A stretch of DNA of 27,236 bases from an uncultured Collinsella sp. GTDB lineage: Bacteria > Actinomycetota > Coriobacteriia > Coriobacteriales > Coriobacteriaceae. The first letter of the stretch is position 1. Every line of letters begins with the position of its first letter. Both the position numbers and the translations under genes were made by a program. The notes under the pieces are model-generated. The model was not told the origin of the DNA. It worked only from the letters and a program-made list of their open reading frames with translations, and did no database searches. The stretch is taken from contig URSO01000028.1 of the NCBI GenBank assembly GCA_900550415.1, forward strand, positions 1 to 27,236, given 5' to 3'. Below are positions 23,705-27,236 of the stretch, piece after piece.

Positions 23705-23745
23705 AAAGGGGGTGGCATGACCAAAAGGTCTATGCCGCCCCCTTT
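23705..23745 (+). terminator. Rho-independent terminator of uppP
   Basis: AAAGGGGGTGGCAT and ATGCCGCCCCCTTT form a 14-bp stem with one G-T pair; the loop contains a GACC/GGTC mini-stem. A T-run follows (TTTTC). Confidence 0.85.
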
Positions 23746-23823
23746 TCATGCCAATTTGTTCGCCCTGGCCGCCGCTCGCTACCGTTGCCATGACATCGGT
23801 GGCTCCGTGATTGGTACATTGGG

Positions 23824-23864
23824 GTCAGGTTTCTTTGCACCAACGTGGTGCAGACTAACCTGAC
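23824..23864. repeat. Two-tier inverted repeat upstream of pcrA
   Basis: GTCAGGTT/AACCTGAC (23824-23831 and 23857-23864) encloses TGCACCA/TGGTGCA (23836-23842 and 23846-23852) with an ACG loop; the two 4-nt spacers do not pair. It lies in the 356-bp gap between uppP and pcrA, which otherwise holds only the uppP terminator and the pcrA promoter. Confidence 0.6.
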
Positions 23865-23924
23865 ACCTTTGCGCCAAATCCGCTGGGGCGGGCCTGACGG
23901 CGGCGCACGGAGTCGTGGTGTGAT

Positions 23925-23955
23925 TTGCGTCGGTGTCCGCGCGGCTCGGTATACT
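23925..23955 (+). promoter_or_regulatory. Candidate promoter of pcrA
   Basis: TTGCGT (23925-23930) and TATACT (23950-23955) are 19 bp apart, a little long. Transcription would begin near 23962, leaving a leader of about 55 nt. Confidence 0.5.
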
Positions 23956-24016
23956 GATACGGCTCAAACTATGGCGCTGCCCGCAGGCGCGCCGTCCGTC
24001 AGATGAGGAGTCGCCC

Positions 24017-26917
24017 ATGACCCAGCCCCTGCCCTGGGAAAAGAACACTGCCGCGCCCGTGTCGCCCGCGCCGGAACCCGTGCCGCTCGATGCGTACACC
24101 GCCCCCGCCGCGCCGGAACCCGAGCTCGTTCCGCTCGACATCTACGACGCCCCGGCTCCGGCGCCCAAGCCCGCCAAGCCGTTCGTCGATATCGATAGCC
24201 TGAACCCCGCCCAGCGCGAGGCGGTCCTGACCACCGAGGGCCCGCTGCTGGTCCTTGCCGGCGCCGGCTCGGGCAAGACCCGCGTCCTGACCTTCCGCAT
24301 CGCACATATGCTTGGCGACCTGGGCGTTAGGCCCTGGCAGGTCCTGGCCATCACGTTTACCAACAAGGCCGCGGCCGAGATGCGCGAGCGTCTGGCAGCA
24401 CTCATCCCCAGTGGCACCCGCGGCATGTGGGTGTGCACCTTCCACGCCATGTGCGTGCGCATGCTGCGCGAGGACGCCGACCTGCTGGGCTACACCGGTC
24501 AGTTCACCATCTATGACGACGATGACTCAAAGCGCATGGTGCGTGACATTATGCAGGCGCTCGGCATTGAGCAAAAGCAGTTCCCCATCAACATGATCCG
24601 CAGCAAGATCAGCTCGGCCAAAAACGCCATGATTGGGCCCGAGGACATGCTCAAGAGCGCCGATAGCCCCAACGACAAAAAGGCCGCGCAGGTCTACCTG
24701 GAGCTGGAGCGCCGCCTGCGCGCCGCCAACGCGATGGACTTCGACGACCTGCTCGTGCGCACGCTCGAGCTGCTGCGCACCCGCCCCGAGGTGCTCGACA
24801 AGTATCAAGAGCGCTTCCGCTACATTAGCGTCGACGAGTATCAGGACACCAACCACGTCCAGTACGAGATCGCCAACCTGCTGGCCGCCAAGTACCAAAA
24901 CCTCATGGTTGTGGGCGACGACGACCAGTCCATTTATAGCTGGCGTGGCGCCGACATCACCAATATCCTGGACTTTGAGAAGGACTTTAAAAACTGCAAG
25001 ACCGTCAAGCTGGAGCAGAACTATCGCTCCACGGGTCACATCCTGAGCGCCGCCAATGCCGTTGTTCGCCACAACTCGCAGCGCAAGGACAAGCGCCTGT
25101 TTACGGCCGAGGGCGATGGCGAGAAGATCCAGGCCTTCCAGGCAAGCGATGAGCGCGACGAGGGCCGCTGGATTGCCGGCGAGATCGAGAAGCTACACGC
25201 CAAGGGCACGAGTTACGACGACATCGCCGTGTTCTATCGCACCAACGCCCAGTCGCGTATTCTCGAAGATATGTTCCTGCGCGCGGGCGTGCCCTACAAG
25301 ATCGTGGGCGGCACGCGATTCTTCGACCGTGCCGAGATCCGCGACGTCATGGCCTACCTCAAGATGATCGTGAACCCGGCCGACGAGATGAGCGTCAAGC
25401 GTGTCATCAACACGCCGCGCCGCGGCATCGGCTCCACCTCGATCCAAAAGATTGAGCAGCTGGCGCGCGACAATCGTTGCTCGTTCTTCCAGGCTTGCGA
25501 GATCGCGTGCGCCGAGACCGGTATGTTTAGCGCCAAGGTGCGCAATGGCCTGTCGAGCTTTGTGTCGCTGGTGCGCGAGGGCCGCCGCATGGACGGCGAG
25601 CTCAAGGACGTTGTCGAGATGATTGTTGACAAGACGGGCCTGCTGCAGGCCTTCCGCGCCGAGGGCACCATGGAGTCCGAGAGCCGCGCTGAGAACATCC
25701 AGGAATTCCTGGGCGTCGCCGCCGAATTTGAGGAGACGCACGAGGATATCGAGGGTACGCTCGAGAGCTTGGAAGAGCTGCGCGCGGCTGGCGTTGCCGA
25801 TGTGCCGGCCGGCGCTGAGCCCGAGCCCGTCGTGGTGAGCGCACCTGCGCCCGAGCCGGGACCGTCCGCACCTGTGTCCTCGTTTGAGGCGCTCGTTGGC
25901 GCGCGTGATGCCGCAGGTTCCAATCCGCTCGATAGCTTGGCCGCTCCGGCGCTCTCGCCGCAGGATGCCCTGGCCGCCGCCATCGCGGGCAACGCGTATG
26001 CCGCGCCGACGGAGATGCCGGCGGGTGCCGTGCATGCCGACGAGATTGAGCGCACCTACGGTCCGCTCACCTGTAAGGCGCTGCCGGCACTCATGGAGTG
26101 GCTGGCCCTGCGCTCCGACTTGGATTCCCTGGCCGGCGAGACGCATGCCATCACCATGATGACCATCCACTCCGCCAAGGGTCTGGAGTTCCCGGCGGTG
26201 TTCGTGGCCGGCATGGAGGAGGGTATCTTTCCGCACGTGCACGACTTTGGCGGCAGTGACGATCCGGGCAAGCTCGAGGAGGAGCGTCGCCTGGCCTACG
26301 TTGCCATCACGCGTGCCCGTAAGCGCCTGTTCTTGACCTATGCGGCCACGCGTCGCACCTACGGCTCGACCTCTGCCAACCCGCGCTCGCGCTTCCTCAA
26401 CGAGATTCCGTTTGAGGATATCGAGTTTAGCGGTATCGGTTCTGCCGGTTTTGAGGGCACGGGCTGGGAGAAGCGCGGCGACCGTCACGGCACCTTTGGC
26501 TCGGGCATGGGCTCGGATATGTATGGCGGCAAGGTGTTCGGTTCGCATACGCGCTCGACCGGCGGTTCCGGTTCGCGCGGCGGATCGAGCTTCGACGATT
26601 TCTTTGGTGGCAGCACCTATGGCACCGAGCGCCATCGCGGGGTTTCGCCCGACGCCGGCCGTGTTGCCTCGACCTTTGGTTCGGGCGCGCCGCGAGCTAA
26701 AAAGCCGTCGTCCAAGGTGTCGCCGACGGTGGAGCGCAAGGTCGATCGCGCCAGCGCGTCGCAGGACTTTGCCGCGGGCGATACCGTGAGCCACAAGACC
26801 TTTGGCACCGGTACCGTGATCTCGGTCGCCGGAGACATGATCGAGGTTCAATTCGAAAAAACCGGCCAGACTAAAAAGCTCATGAAAGGTTTTGCACCGA
26901 TCGTCAAGCTGTCGTAA
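24017..26917 (+). CDS. pcrA: ATP-dependent DNA helicase PcrA/UvrD
   Basis: Superfamily 1A 3'-5' helicase for nucleotide excision repair, mismatch repair or removal of RecA and transcription conflicts. ATG 24017 follows TGAGGAG; 966 residues. After a Pro/Ala-rich extension of about 55 residues comes the Q motif (LNPAQREAV), Walker A AGAGSGKT (81-88), Walker B VDEYQD (272-277), GDDDQSIYSWRGA, LEQNYRS, and later MTIHSAKGLEFPAVF and YVAITRARKRL. Between about 595 and 673 there is a Pro/Ala/Glu-rich low-complexity insertion in the 2B/2A region that usual PcrA proteins (about 720-780 residues) lack. A Gly/Ser-rich linker then leads to a Tudor-like C-terminal domain (FAAGDTVSHKTFGTGTVISV), which in PcrA binds RNA polymerase. 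All motifs are intact. Confidence 0.97.
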   Translation: MTQPLPWEKNTAAPVSPAPEPVPLDAYTAPAAPEPELVPLDIYDAPAPAPKPAKPFVDIDSLNPAQREAVLTTEGPLLVLAGAGSGKTRVLTFRIAHMLGDLGVRPWQVLAITFTNKAAAEMRERLAALIPSGTRGMWVCTFHAMCVRMLREDADLLGYTGQFTIYDDDDSKRMVRDIMQALGIEQKQFPINMIRSKISSAKNAMIGPEDMLKSADSPNDKKAAQVYLELERRLRAANAMDFDDLLVRTLELLRTRPEVLDKYQERFRYISVDEYQDTNHVQYEIANLLAAKYQNLMVVGDDDQSIYSWRGADITNILDFEKDFKNCKTVKLEQNYRSTGHILSAANAVVRHNSQRKDKRLFTAEGDGEKIQAFQASDERDEGRWIAGEIEKLHAKGTSYDDIAVFYRTNAQSRILEDMFLRAGVPYKIVGGTRFFDRAEIRDVMAYLKMIVNPADEMSVKRVINTPRRGIGSTSIQKIEQLARDNRCSFFQACEIACAETGMFSAKVRNGLSSFVSLVREGRRMDGELKDVVEMIVDKTGLLQAFRAEGTMESESRAENIQEFLGVAAEFEETHEDIEGTLESLEELRAAGVADVPAGAEPEPVVVSAPAPEPGPSAPVSSFEALVGARDAAGSNPLDSLAAPALSPQDALAAAIAGNAYAAPTEMPAGAVHADEIERTYGPLTCKALPALMEWLALRSDLDSLAGETHAITMMTIHSAKGLEFPAVFVAGMEEGIFPHVHDFGGSDDPGKLEEERRLAYVAITRARKRLFLTYAATRRTYGSTSANPRSRFLNEIPFEDIEFSGIGSAGFEGTGWEKRGDRHGTFGSGMGSDMYGGKVFGSHTRSTGGSGSRGGSSFDDFFGGSTYGTERHRGVSPDAGRVASTFGSGAPRAKKPSSKVSPTVERKVDRASASQDFAAGDTVSHKTFGTGTVISVAGDMIEVQFEKTGQTKKLMKGFAPIVKLS

Positions 26918-26924
26918 TCCCGGC

Positions 26925-27053
26925 GGACCTGGGTGGGCGTATAGGGCAACATCGCCTGCTCGGGCAGTCCTGCTCGCACGGAGAGCACATTAAGTGCTCT
27001 CCTTTGCGTGCGGAACTCGCGATCGATGTTGCCCCATACGCCCTCCCAGGTCC
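26925..27053. repeat. 129-nt near-perfect palindromic element after pcrA
   Basis: Outer arms 26925-26954 and 27024-27053 are 30 bp with two mismatches. Inside, GGAGAGCAC/GTGCTCTCC (26980-26988 and 26994-27002) forms a perfect 9-bp stem on an ATTAA loop, flanked by CGCAC/GTGCG. It begins 8 nt after the pcrA stop codon. It could form a long cruciform or RNA hairpin and probably ends the transcript, but it is far larger than a usual terminator. The gap to the window end (26918-27236) has no gene I can support. Confidence 0.65.
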
Positions 27054-27135
27054 TTTGATAACGCTGCTTGCGAACGTCGCTTTGCTCGTTCGTTTTTTGG
27101 TCTGGAGAGCCGGGTGGGCTGATAGCTAGATATGG

Positions 27136-27173
27136 CAAGGGGCTCCTCCGTTGATGAACGGGGGAGCCCCTTG
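27136..27173. terminator. Strong 17-bp hairpin, terminator-like
   Basis: CAAGGGGCTCCTCCGTT pairs with AACGGGGGAGCCCCTTG with one G-T pair around a GATG loop, followed by TTGCG. It may act on either strand; the gene it serves is pcrA or one beyond the right edge. Confidence 0.7.
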
Positions 27174-27236
27174 TTGCGTTGTGATTGTTGTTGCTAGTCG
27201 GAGGCTCGCCGGGACGGGGCGCGGGGTTTGGTCGAT

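Noticed and set aside
26848..27138. A 96-residue minus-strand frame over the pcrA end and the following palindrome
   Set aside because: It runs through both arms of the large palindrome and into the pcrA coding end, with no plausible start signal.

Overview
The window looks like a chromosomal segment of a GC-rich member of the Coriobacteriia, probably Collinsella or a close relative. This is inferred from strong G/C third-codon bias in the core genes, the gene set (an alanine-rich CAP-domain surface protein, a DUF2207 protein, a two-transmembrane BceS-like sensor kinase) and the style of the intergenic palindromes. No marker such as rRNA is present, so the taxonomy is not proven. I saw no rRNA, tRNA, CRISPR array or insertion-sequence transposase.

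Layout. (1) 3-5721: two overlapping accessory genes. The first, cut by the left window edge, encodes a DinG/XPD-like superfamily 2 helicase with a putative C-terminal PD-(D/E)XK nuclease domain. The second encodes a 631-residue protein whose middle and end resemble the MID and PIWI parts of the PIWI-RE family. Together they match, in condensed form, the known PIWI-RE plus DinG-helicase plus nuclease defence module, and they are the most interesting content here. (2) 5764-6101: a good promoter, a 17-bp palindrome and a small acidic hypothetical protein. (3) 6188-10003: a giant sortase-type surface protein (coiled coils flanking a CAP domain) and a small membrane-anchored protein with a metal-binding tail. 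(4) 10133-12257: three consecutive calcineurin-like metallophosphoesterases; the outer two are paralogues. (5) 12310-13491, minus strand: gluQ, extended by an antitoxin-like tail. (6) 14011-15954: a DUF2207 membrane protein; then a 494-bp gap full of palindromes; then a GNAT acetyltransferase on the minus strand. (7) 17368-19788: purH and a hypothetical gene. (8) 19966-21690: an OmpR-type response regulator and an intramembrane-sensing histidine kinase. (9) 21993-23660: a universal stress protein (minus strand) and uppP. (10) 24017-26917: pcrA/uvrD with unusual low-complexity insertions, followed by a 129-nt palindrome and a terminator.

How the genes work together. The clear functional units are the helicase-nuclease/PIWI-like pair (probable defence), the metallophosphoesterase trio, and the two-component pair. 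The two-component pair lies close to uppP, a bacitracin-resistance phosphatase, which suggests cell-envelope stress as a theme, but no Bce-type ABC transporter is in the window. The rest are independent housekeeping genes separated by good terminators. Intergenic regions are unusually rich in inverted repeats, several of them long, and these look like dispersed genomic elements rather than simple terminators.
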